This document shows, in pieces, positions 34,948 to 46,300 of a stretch of DNA of 64,000 nt. A program made the position numbers and the translations under genes. How positions within the stretch are numbered: position 1 is the first letter of the stretch; each line of letters begins with the position of its first letter. This stretch comes from Phanerochaete sordida (lineage: Eukaryota > Basidiomycota > Agaricomycetes > Polyporales > Phanerochaetaceae), in NCBI GenBank assembly GCA_019973155.2, contig BPQB01000052.1, forward strand, positions 170,442 to 234,441, written 5' to 3'. The notes under the pieces are model-generated. The model was given only the letters and a program-made list of their open reading frames with translations. It did no database searches and was not told the origin of the DNA.

Positions 34948-37900
34948 CGTGAAAGACAGTGTGCGGCTGAGAGTGTGAGTGTATGCACCGAGGGCGCAGA
35001 GGGGGGAGACGGGGAACGGGGAACGGGGAACGGGGGAGAAAGCGCGAGTAGGTGGGGGACGGAGGCGCTTTGAGAAGGGTCTTATACCTCTGGGCTTGTT
35101 GATTGTCGTTAAACAAATCCATTAATTCACGTGAGTTATTCACGTGAGTTGCCGGATTGGGCCTGTCTGGCGGGGGCCCATCGAACCTGTCCGCTTTGGG
35201 ACGTGGCGGCTGAGGGAGACCCGCTGGGGACCCGCCGCGCGAGCCTGTGCGCAGGCTGGAGCCCGTCGGCAACTTAGCACACGTTACGACAGTGACATCC
35301 CGTCTCAACGCTGTGTGGATGAGATCTACAGGGCTCCTAGACGGCGCAGTGAGCGACGAGTCCCAAGGATGTCCGAACAGACGAGGATGCTCACCAGGAA
35401 GGCTATGACTGCCTTGGTATGCACACTCGATTACTTCTCCGAGACCTTGCAACAGCCCTGAGTATGGGTACCATTTTATGGCTTTAGCCTACGCGAGACG
35501 TCGTGGCGGACAGGACGAAGCAGGGGCGGCGGATTTACGTCCGCAGCGCCTTGATTAGCGCGCCCGTCGTGGCGCGGATAAAGGATTTATCCGCATATTT
35601 TCCCGTCCTAACATGTTCTTTCCTCGGACGTGCACTACTGTCAGTGCTCTGCGTCGCCCGCCTCGGCAATGGTTTAGATGACCAGCAAAATTTTACGTGG
35701 CGTGGCTGGTTGTAGGCAGCTCAAGAGGGGTTCGACCGTGACGGGCAGTGACGCTGTCTACTTACATTGACATCTAGGTTCCGAAGAACTTGTCAACGGG
35801 GGAACCTCGACACTTCAGAATCACCTGACAGTGGAAAGGAAGCCACCTGTTGCGCGGGAAGAGGTTAACGCGCCTAGGTAAGTGACCAGGAAGCTGTTCA
35901 GGAACACCACTGGCAGCCACTGCGGTTGAGAGGTACTATAAGGTACTAGGGCTGTGGGTTGCCCAAAAAATTGACACATACGTTTTTTTTGCCATTTACG
36001 TGCGCTTTCTAGACCTTGTGCCCTTCCGTGGCCCTCCAGCCACCTGGAGGACTGAACCCTCCTCGCCTAAACGGCGACCTGCTCCGGAACTAGAGTACGT
36101 GCATCATGTCGTTATCTCGACCGACCTCAAGTTTAACTCTGACCGAGTAGCCTCCCAGCTACCATCCAGCTTCATATAGCTAAGGTTTGCGCTCGCAGGA
36201 ACGTGCTGCCACCATCCCCGCGCTCGCTCGCAGATAAACTCTACGCGGGCATGCATGCCCGGGCTCGGTCTGTGTTCCTCCTCGCGGCCCGCAAGCAAGC
36301 CCCACACTAACACGAATACAGTAGTCGATACAGTGGGATGGTGGAGTTATCTTGACGTCGGGCGCAACGTCGCGTAGACTTTGCACTGCCCGTCCGCTGT
36401 TCCAGGTGGCAACGGCGTGTATAAGGCGCGGATCGCAGTACCGCGCGCCACAGAACGCGGGGCGTTTTGCTTGTCTATTGCACTCCTCAGACCACAGTAC
36501 GTAGCCATGACTGTCATTATTCCCACCAATATCGTCGCTTGATTGCATTTATTTCGCCTCAGTCGTCCCTTTACTCGAGGTCCGCTCGATCTCGGAGCTC
36601 TGTGGCATCGGAATAATTCGAGCCGTTGGCAGGGAAGACTCGGACGACCTTGAAATCCATAGAATCAAGGTCGCAAGTGGCTTATGGGCGAGTTTCAGCC
36701 TCGTTCCGCCGCAGACTACGTCGTGCAGCCATTGTTTCACCACTACGCGGTATATACTGTAGATCCATCAGCCCCAAGCCCACTGATGCGCTCATGATCA
36801 TCTCAAAAGAGCCCACTACGAAGGGCGAAGGGGTGCCTGAGGAACCAGCGGTATTATTATTGTTGCCTGTCCCTGGCTACATCAGTGTCTGACCGCCTCT
36901 GGCAGGATGCGCGAGATATCAAGGGCACCAGCAGCACCGGCGCGCCAAGTCTCATCACTTCGCCGTCGAACCCCGGCACGGCCACCCAGACCTGGGCGAC
37001 GGAAGCACTACGCACTCTCTCTGAGCTGGGAGTGGCACATCGTCCTGGCAAAGGGCTGCACACCGGGCGCTGGCTGGGCTCGCCCCGGCCTGCGTGAGCG
37101 CGCTGGGGGGCGCAGCACGAGCGGGAGCTGCGTGACGCCTGATGGCAGCCCTGCGTCGCACGCACCGCATCTGCGCCCATACTTCCCGAGCTGCTGCTGC
37201 ATCCTGTCAGCCCGAGGCCGACGCCGTGTGGCGGCAGAGCGGCGGCGCCCTTCGCTGTGAGCCGTTTTCGCTCTATCGGGCACCCTCGCGCTTGGCGTGG
37301 AGATGCGCGTTGCCAGCACGCTGCATCAGCGACGACGACTGCGAGTGTTTTGGTTTCTTACTTACCGTCTCGGAGCGCGTTGAGGCTTCGCAGCTCAAGC
37401 TTTCGCTCGTTGCGGACCACTCTGTCGGATCAAGGCGCTATCCATGGCTGACTTCACGAATCGCGGCTGCCCGCGGCTACAATGGTCAATTGGCCACGAT
37501 TACAAGCGTTCCCTTCTAACTCTAGTGTTAACCGAAAATATTCAGTACTTCTCAAAGCACAGATCGTGGAGCTAAGTGGCATACAGTGCTTGACACTGTC
37601 CGTCCGCGCTTCGTGTATCCTAGTGACCTTCCTAATCGGGAGGTACTCCGCCTGTGGCCGCGGGCGGTACTGGCGGCGGCTCGCCGCGCGCGCAATTTGG
37701 ACTCGACCACGCGCAGTCCACCACTTCGCCTTTCGCCACACGCGCAGAGTGTTTCACGCTCTTAAGAAACGGATCGCTGACGGACAATCGACCCTCCGAC
37801 GCTGCCGCGATCGACAGCGCTGGCTGATCACTGGCCCCTAGCAGCATTTGTCTCGGGAGCTCGCACAGATTATTTCCGGTCTGTAAGCGCAGGTACGCAC

Positions 37901-38929
37901 CCAAACCACGCTGCAGTGATATCAACTTGAAGTGCTAAAGCGGCGGAACTGATGCAGTGTTCTGTCGTGCAGCGACGCCTTGGCAATCCTGCACACGTCG
38001 CAACTTTGTACCGTAACATGGCTGCCGTCGTGCACTGCATTTGCAAGCAGATGTGCAGTTGTACCAGATCACCCGAATCGTGAAAATCCGAGACCTCTCG
38101 TGGATCAAACACAGGTACAGACCGGAGCGTGGGAATAGTTTGGCAATGCTCTGCTGGGCGCGCCATAGCGCACGCTAATCGTCCTGCAGCTTCCACACCT
38201 GTGACTTCCTGCACTCAGTTACATTCCTCGCCAAGGGCTCCACCGCACACGTTCGTGAGCTGGGTTTTCCTTTCAATCCATCAAATACTTAGGTGGTCGC
38301 GTAGCGCCAGCACGAGCCCTCGCGCACCCACCGCGCCGCAGTCTCCTGATCGTGGACGAGACCTCATTGTCTCCAGACTCCCGCCCTTCGCCGGCGGCGA
38401 CACATCCGCGTCCTGCGACCCACCGTCGCGAACCTTTCCGCCTGCGCGAGCCGCCCAAGATGCTCTGGGCCGGCTAAGACCCGCCCACAGGCGGCGCTCG
38501 CGACGCCCATACTCGTAAGGGGTGCATATGCGCCCACGCCACCCTTCATCACTGAACTCATTCCCAGGGACGACCGGTGTGAATATTGAGCCATTTTCGA
38601 TAACGGCTCGATCTCCTGAGCGACGCTGCGCGGCTCCTCCATCGTACCGCCCGACATGACCGGACGCGCCCTGATCGTTGCGGCTCTTATGCCTCCTGCA
38701 TGGTCCGCGGAGCAACTGGGCAGTGACGGCACCGAAACATGGGCCCCTCGGTGCGCAAGCGCCCTCGACCCCGCAGAATCCTTAAATGCCTCACCCTCTG
38801 AGACCGTGTTTCTTCACCAAGAACCCTCCGGCGGACATGCAGCAGCGCACGCACCGAGGACCTGGCAGCGATCGCACAGGCACGATTAGCACGAGTCGGC
38901 CTGGCATCCACCGTCATCGTGCGCCCAGC
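34948..38929. other. Gene-poor stretch with dispersed repeats
   Basis: Contains a (cggggaa) microsatellite at about 35010-35035 and a dispersed repeat at 35540-35628, listed separately. The remaining ORFs (36104-36313 minus, 36549-36743 minus, 36857-37180 minus, 36907-37260 plus, 37482-37841 plus, 38129-38518 plus, 38281-38715 minus) overlap each other on opposite strands and have no recognisable domain or matching exon model. The region directly before 38930 is the multicopper oxidase promoter; no TATA box was seen. Confidence 0.5.
35540..35628 (+). repeat. Dispersed repeat, copy A
   Basis: About 85 bp that align, by eye at roughly 80 percent, to the reverse strand at 62035-62120. The shared core is gcgcgcccgtcgtggcgcggataa, followed by an atttatccg block and an acatgt-cttcctc block. 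The core is an imperfect palindrome around cgtcgtg. Confidence 0.7.
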
Positions 38930-41599
38930 ATGCGCTACAACGCTCTCTACTTCCCACTCGTCTTCGTCATCGCAATTCTCGCCCTCGTCACCCGCTCTGA
39001 GGCTTGCACCGTACCTCACGATACTGCCTCCGCGTCCAAGAACGTCACCTTGCCACCGGCGGACAACTTCGTCGTCGGCAGTATCATCGGCCAACGCCCG
39101 ACGACGCGGTACTTCGACTTCGTCATCTCTGAGATGACCGGCGCCCCAGATGGCTCCACCAAGCCGATGCTCGTCGCCAACGGTGAGTGCCCACGGTCGG
39201 ATTTTGGCAGTCTCGATTTGAACTGTCTTGCAGGAATGTTCCCGGGCCCGACGATCGAGGCCAACCAAGGCGACCGCATCGTCGTGAAGGTCACCAACCA
39301 CCTTCCGAACAGGACGTGAGTGCATCTGCTGTCTCGTCTACCATTCCTAACAGTTTTGATCACGCATAGCTCCATTCACTGGCACGGGCTCGTACGCATG
39401 ATCCATGCCGCTGAATATTCTAGTGACACTAACGGTCATCCTACCGCAGCCGCAAAACGGCACGAACTTCTATGACGGCACGACCGCGATCACGGAGTGC
39501 GGAATCCCACCTGGCCAATCGCTGACCTACGAGTGAGCTGCCCTGCACTTGCTCCGCACTTGCCTCGATATCTGATATCTCCGCAGCTTCTCTGTTGCGA
39601 CCTTCTCAGGCACGACCTGGTGGCAGTGAGTACAAACATATTCTCTCCGCCGATATTATATGCTAATCAGACCCATCCACCAGTGCTCGTGCGTCATCCA
39701 TGCTTTGGCTATGTCTCCTTCCTACTGATCCTACAGCGCCCTTTTCGATCCCATTCAGACAGTAAGCGTTCATCTCATTCTGTATGAGCCTTGCTGACAG
39801 AACATGTTACGCAGCACACACGCAGTACACCGACGGCGTGCTCGGCGCACTCATCGTGCACCCAAGAACCTATCCCCACAACTTCCCCACATGGGACGAA
39901 GACCTTGTCGTCATCGTGTCGGACGTGTACCACACGTTCAGCAGCATCATTGCGGCGCAGTACATTGGAGTACGTATCACTTAGCCCCCTCCGACATCGA
40001 CGCAGCTAATATCCCGTAGGGTGGACCTGGTGTAAATCCGCTTAACCTCGAGGTGCCGGACAGTGGAGTCAGTCTTGATATGGATGCTGTAGCAACGCCT
40101 ACTGACGGCACGCTAGGCTATCAACGGCATTGGGCAATTTAATGCTAGTGCCAAGTACACCAACGTAAGTTTGATCCTTGCCGACCATCGATGCGAGGCC
40201 TAACATATCCTACGTACACCAGTTCCACCTCAAGCCCAACAAGACGTGAGCCCTCCCTCCATATTTCCTCTACCGCATGGTCTAAATCGCGCGCGATAGC
40301 TACCGTCTGCGCCTCATCCACACGGGCTCCTCTGCCGAGATCACCTTCTCGCTCGACTTCCACGCGTTGACCGTCATCGAGGCCGACACGACGCTCGTCG
40401 AGCCGTACAAGGTCCAGAACCTCACGCTCGCCGTCGCGCAGCGCTACTCCGTCCTCATCACGACGAACGAGCACGCCGAGCCCGCGGGCAACTACTGGAT
40501 GCGCACGGAGCTCCAGAGCCTCGTGCCAGTGAACGGCACCAACTCGGACGTGCGCGCGATCGTCCGGTACGGGGACAGCAGTGCCCTCCCGACGACGAAG
40601 GCGAACCCTGGCGTACCCGGTGCTGCGCTCCCCGCCCTCGATGAGGCTAAACTTGCGCCAGCCGTGCCGAAGACGCCGCCGATGCCCACGAAGTGCGTCT
40701 CTGTTCCTCCTCGCCGCGTCCACAATTGACATTCTGTGCTAGGTTCTACTCTGTGAACTTCACGCTCGCTCTAACCAGCTCTGGTGGCGTCATCTCAGCG
40801 ATGAACGGCACGGTCAGTCGCCCTCTCCGAGCTCCTCCGATTTTCGTCACTAACGCGCAAGCAGAGCTGGTCGCCACTCGCAAGCGGGGCTACCTTGCTG
40901 GACGTTGTGGACGCTGCTAAGAATGGCAGTGCCTTTGCTCCGGAGGGCTCCAGTGTTGAGCTGGGCAACCAATTCATGATCACAGAGGACTCGATTGAGG
41001 TCGTTGATCTGCTGGTGGTGAGCTTTCAACGTTCCTTTTGCGGCGATATCCTGTCCTCATTCTTTGGAAGATCAACACGGGCCCCGGTGATCACCCATTC
41101 CATCTTCACGGCCATACGCCTTATATGTGAGCGATTCGGTTGTCTTGCGTCAGAGCCTCGGGACTGACTACTCGAGTAGCATCGGCTCTGGCACGGGCAA
41201 CTATACCGGTACAGGCCTGAACACGGTCAATCCGATGCTGTACGTCACCTGACTCCCTTTCACGCCGCGACGCTGACTTCTAACCGATTTAGCCGCGACA
41301 CGTTCATTGCCCCCAGCACCGGCTGGGTCCTTATACGCTTCATCACGGACAATCGTGAGTACAGCGACATCTGGAGAACCTGGGCGATGTGCTGATCTCC
41401 GCGGTTGTAGCGGGCGTTTGGGCTCTGCACTGCCGTGAGTACTCTCGCACGAATATTACTGTAGACCGCATGCTGACCACTATACGTAGACATTGCCTGG
41501 CACATGCTCACCGGCTTGCTCATGCAAATCAATAGCCTCCCCTCGAAGGCTGCGGAGCTTTGCATCCCTCAAGACGTACTCAACCAGTGCAGCGCCTGA
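38930..41599 (+). CDS. Laccase-type multicopper oxidase, 18 exons
   Basis: Exons: 38930-39182, 39234-39315, 39370-39391, 39450-39532, 39587-39625, 39684-39688 (5 nt), 39815-39969, 40020-40067, 40117-40164, 40223-40245, 40300-40692, 40743-40812, 40865-41017, 41071-41126, 41180-41239, 41293-41354, 41411-41434 and 41490-41599. All phases agree, giving 561 residues. A signal peptide of about 25 residues precedes ACTVPHD, so the protein is secreted. Three copper sites are visible: IHWHGL, HPFHLHGHTPY and HCHIAWHM, where the Cys binds type 1 copper and the trailing Met is the axial ligand. Site 2 should read W-W-H-x-H; the only splice I can make gives WWHAPHTQY, one residue longer. Such enzymes oxidise phenols, amines or metals and reduce oxygen to water. 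It could be a laccase-like or ferroxidase-like MCO; the substrate cannot be read from sequence. The neighbour to the right is a tRNA. Confidence 0.9.
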
Positions 41600-42861
41600 G
41601 CGATTCTCACTAACACGTCCACGAGGCCTCCGGGAACGACTCAGGGCCGAGACTGAGACGGGCATGATGAGATAGGGACTACGGGATACTTTCTCACAAC
41701 GGACCCCACATCGTACCGTACGCTATAATCTGGCAAAGACAATATCCACAGACCGCACCGTCTGCCCTCTATATACCGCACCGTCTGCGCCAGCTATAAT
41801 CTATAATCTTCTCTCAGTCAGCCTTTCGCCATTCAGCTTCCATATGCTATCAGTGACATACCGAACGTTTGGAGGTACAGTATCTAATCACGATCTCGGA
41901 CACCTTAGCCGAGATCAGCCATTGGATATTCTACTGTGCATGTACCGTAATTTCGAGGTGCGGGACACAGTGCGTACCATATGAAGAGCATGCTGGGCTA
42001 TAAAACTAAACGAATAGCGGTGTGTGGTGAGTGTGGCGAGTGTTCTCCCTGCGAGAGTGCTCTGCCGCCCGTTTACTTAGATCTCGGACACCTGCCTAAA
42101 GCAGCCTAATCTAGGCGCCAGGCGCTTTGCCAAAGCGGTCGGACAGCGCGGTTCAGGCCCACAAGACCGTCCTGTGAGTCCTACATGTACGCGATGCACC
42201 CAAAAAGGTACACATAGGTTTAATACATATTTAAAGTCATGTTCTGTGTGTTAAATTGTTATTTACCGTCATAGCGGGCCTATCTGGTCTCTTAGACTCT
42301 CCACAGAGCACTTCACCTTCAACGCTCTGTTCTTATGTACACAGATAGCAACAAGTCATTCCTACAGTACTGTTTCATATAGTATAACGTAAGGCTGGTG
42401 TGAAAATATTTTGAGGCTTTATGAAGCGCTATTGGTGTAGCACCAAAGCGATCTATCTCTACCTTGCTCCCAGCAAGCTTCTAGGATAACATGTCATTTC
42501 ATACCAGCAATGACTTCATATAGTATGCTACAAAGTGGACTATCATACAAGCTAAACTATGTATCGCTTCTGTACAAAGTTTGGAGTGGAGCAGAGCGGT
42601 GCTCTGCAAGCAATGAGCTTGAGAAGACCACTGTCTGCGTTCTGGGCTTACCAAATTAGGCAGTTTGACGATAACGGTGCACAAAAACATATCTTGAGCA
42701 CGCCTCTGTCACATTGAGGACCTAAGAATTCGCTCCCATATAGCACAGTATGTATACTACAAGGGAAAAATATTAGTTGGCTCAGTTGTACACATGTCGA
42801 AGAACAGGACCGAAGTGTCCGAGTTCCTAGGGTGTCCGAGTTCCTGATAAGATACTGTATG
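41600..42861. other. Intergenic spacer up to the tRNA
   Basis: AT-rich, no ORF above 75 codons with a motif. Just upstream of the tRNA, at about 42818-42848, the sequence gtgtccgagttcct occurs twice in tandem. Nothing else was recognised. Confidence 0.6.
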
Positions 42862-42950
42862 TGCCCCATGGCTGAGTTGGTTACAGCGTCCGACTGTTAC
42901 GATCACGTGACTTAAATCGGAAGGTCGTGAGTTCGAGCCTCACTGGGGCA
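42862..42950 (+). tRNA. tRNA-Asn (anticodon GTT) with a 16-nt intron
   Basis: The acceptor stem pairs TGCCCCA with TGGGGCA. The D arm has GCT/AGC, the anticodon stem pairs TCCGA with TCGGA, and the T arm pairs GTGAG with CTCAC around TTCGAGC. The anticodon loop starts CTGTTA, so the anticodon is GTT (42896-42898). The intron is 42900-42915, cgatcacgtgacttaa, placed after position 37 as usual. A T run at about 42964-42969 is a Pol III terminator. The body closely resembles fungal tRNA-Asn. Confidence 0.9.
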
Positions 42951-42959
42951 GCTTATTTT

Positions 42960-42971
42960 GCTCTTTTTTGC
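42960..42971 (+). terminator. Pol III terminator of the tRNA-Asn gene
   Basis: A run of six T bases lies about 15 bp after the tRNA 3' end, the normal signal for RNA polymerase III to stop. Confidence 0.7.
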
Positions 42972-43392
42972 ATCTACGACGTCTCAGAGGATGAGAAATC
43001 GCGTTTTTTGAGCCCAAGACATGTGGAGGATGCGGCAGAAGTCCTGGTTCTGAAGTCGCGAAACAAGCGCCCCAAGTTTCGATTTAAGCGCCCGAGCACC
43101 TCCAGGCGGCGGAAGATGAGGTCGATGAGGTCCGTGGGGGCTCGCTGGGGCGCGCTGTACAGCAGAGCTACATATCTATTAGGCACAACGGTAGGCGTAT
43201 TCAAATTCGTGAGCAGTAGCCGAATATAATCTTCCGCTGTGTCCTCCCGCGAAGAACTCGTCTAGCCAACCCGCCTCCAACCTCAGATGCTGGGGTGTGA
43301 ACTATGATATAATACAGTGATCAAACGTACGATGGAAAGCTACGATAGCACATCCGAGCGAAAGCAAAATAAAGGTGTCCCAATTGAATTGT
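42972..43392. other. Spacer after the tRNA
   Basis: Only short ORFs on both strands (for example 42927-43229 plus, which starts inside the tRNA). I see no gene. Confidence 0.6.
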
Positions 43393-46300
43393 CTAGTGGC
43401 CAGCTCCCATCGGGACATCTACTGCGGCGTGGCTACCCTCCTCGTTCTCGGCACTCCAGGTAGCCAGTATCTCCTCCAGCGACGACAGGGACCATCCGCC
43501 TCCGACGTACGATGTCATTTGTAGCCCCGTGGCGTGTACAACCTCCTTGATCGCTTCGTCCAGGAGCTCCTTGTCGTTCGTTCCGTGCGGTGGTCCTGCC
43601 AGCAGGCATCTAGCGTGGGATGAGACTGCGAGCGCCTTGAGCACGACCAGCAGCGTGGAGACAGGCACGTTGTGCCGCTGCAGGTACATCGCCAAAGATC
43701 GCGAGAGCTCGTACTCAGCCGGCTGCGTTTCGGCGTTATATGCTGGGATACCCGCGCCGCGGATGTACCTGCGGAGCAGCTGTGGGAAGGCGCCGTCTGT
43801 CCTGAACGTCTCGAGCTGCTCGTCGAGTTGGAGCGACGCCGCACGAAGGGTGCTCTCGCGGAGGAGCGGTGGCCGCATGTTGTTCTCGGAGACGCCACTG
43901 AACCAGCGCACGTAGAGCTTGTTATAAAACTCGGCAGCGAATCGCAGGTCTTGTTGTGCCAGGCCGCTATACCGATTCTGCATCGACATGGTGCGGTAGC
44001 GGTACAAAGTGAGGTGCGTCTGTATCGTGCTGGACTTGTCCTGCAATATGCTGTCCAAGAGGGTTGCGTGGCAGTACGCGAGGAAGTGTCGTTCTTGTTC
44101 CGTTTGGCCTTCGTCCCGACAGAAGCGGTCGGCAAACGCGAGGAAGAACGTGTCGTTCGAGTACGAAGAGATGAACTCGTGCAGGTCAGCCGCCGGATGT
44201 TGGTCTGCAAGCCTGAGCTGCGGGAAATCCAGGACAGCTGCGTCGCCTGCCGAAGAGCCCGACCGGACGAACAAGCTGCGGCTACCCTTGGGATCTTCGG
44301 TGTAGCTCAGGAATGCGGAGCGCCTCTTCACATAGAGCGTCTGACTTCGAAGGAGCGACTCCTTGTGACGAGGCATATTGGCGATGTCGAGGTAGAACGG
44401 CCAGTAGCGGGGAGTGTCGACACGGATAGACTGTATCTTGTCAACGTCCGGGATGAGTGTGGGCGCGATGAGCTGCGCGGTACCCAGGCCACTTTCGTCC
44501 TTGACCTTGATCTTGAGCGGGAGATAGACTACCTCCTTCGTGTCGACGTCTCGCGTGACCAAGCATCGGGGTTCGACGGCAAGAACCCACAAGTGGCGAA
44601 GTGCTTGTAAGTACGTCTTGTTGTCTGACGAGACCTGGTTGAAACGGGGGAAGAACGCAGTGACGAGACATGCGATGGCGGCGTCCGACGTGCCCAGAGT
44701 GTATTTCCCACCACCAAGGAAAAGCAGGCCAAGCGACATGTGGACCATGACGTGGGTTCCATACTTGAAGTTCAAGTTCTGCATGCCGAAGGAGTAGCGG
44801 AGACGTCGGAGACAGTTGATCTCACCCGTGCCCGCCATAATCATGTTCAGAGAGATGGAAATGGTGTTTAGACCATCCCGAATGGCGGCCCGTTTGATAC
44901 GGTGCTCAATCGCAGGAGCTACGAGCCAGACATGTAAGCATGTTTCTGTCGTTTAGGCAGAGCGACCTACTGTTGGAGTACGCCATCTGCGTAAACATGT
45001 CGTTATACCGGATCAGGAGCAAGTACGCCTCCTCCCTTGCCGTCCCCGCATACTTGAGGGCGACAGCAAAGCAGGCGCCGGCGATGATGTTGTAGTACGC
45101 GAGCTCGAAGCTCTCATGCACGGCCTTGCCCTTCTGCTTCTCCGCCATCGCGTTCCGGATCGACTCCGGGAGCTGCAACATGAGCCAGTCGTTCGTCGGG
45201 CGGATGCTCTCGAACATGATGAGACAGCGCGCGAGCGTGCGCAGCAGCAGGAAGCTCGGCTGGATGCGGTCGAGGGTGAGGATCGTGTCCGGGATCGTCA
45301 GCACGTCCGCGACATCCCGCCGCTCGGTGCGGACGTACATGAGACCGAGCGCGATAGTAGCCGCAGGGCTAGTGAGGTTCACGTCGAACGCCGCGCGCTG
45401 GTTTCTGAGCGCCGTGTTCGCGAGCGGATCGCCCTGGATAAGTGTCCGGAGCCTCGAGAGCAGCACAAGGTCCGCGGGGACATCCGAGCCCTTGCCGAGC
45501 ATGACCATGCCGAACGCGAGTGCGGCGCTGAACGTGTACGCCTCGCGGAACTCGTTGCTCAGGTCCGGCTGGACTAGGTCGCGCCGGCTGATCTGGCTGA
45601 GGCACACCTCGGCCATGCGCCGGTTCTTCGTGCCCATGTAGAGCAGCCCGATGCCAGATATGCCTGCCGCCTGCGTGATGAGCGGCACGTTTAGGTCGAC
45701 ATCGGGCGTCGGCAGTAGGGCGGGGGTATGCACGGCGATCAGCTTCGTGACGTGGCGGTTGCGAGTCCCAGCGTTCGCTGCCGCGAGACCGAGGAGCACC
45801 GCGATGGAAGTAAGGTCGTGCTTCGGGGTGAGGTACGCAAAGGTGTGCCACGTGAGCATCTCGCGCAGATGTCCAGTAAGGCCCAGCGCGTATAGGAAGC
45901 CCGCATGCTCGGGCGTGAGCTCGGACGGCTTGTTGAACTTGATCCATGAGCTCTGCACTCCCGTCGCGTTTGGTGCGATCCGGAGGCCAGCGGCGACGCC
46001 GTTGTGGAAATCGCCCCAGGCGGCACACTCGTGTGGAATCTTGCCTTGTTCTGGCACGATGAGTTGGTTCTGGGGGAAGATGCGGATGGAGTAGTCGATG
46101 CGCGGGATGACGTAGGCTTCGCGAGTAACGGTCTGCACCCCGCCAAACGTGAAGAGCGCCCGTCCAGGTGGGAGCGCAAGCGTCCGCTCTGCGACGCGCA
46201 AGACATGCATCTGGTGCTCCTTTGCCTGGTCATGTTCGCTGATAACATTAAGCGTGAGTCTCTCTCGTGCAAACTCGAGTAAAAACCAGCATGCTTACTT

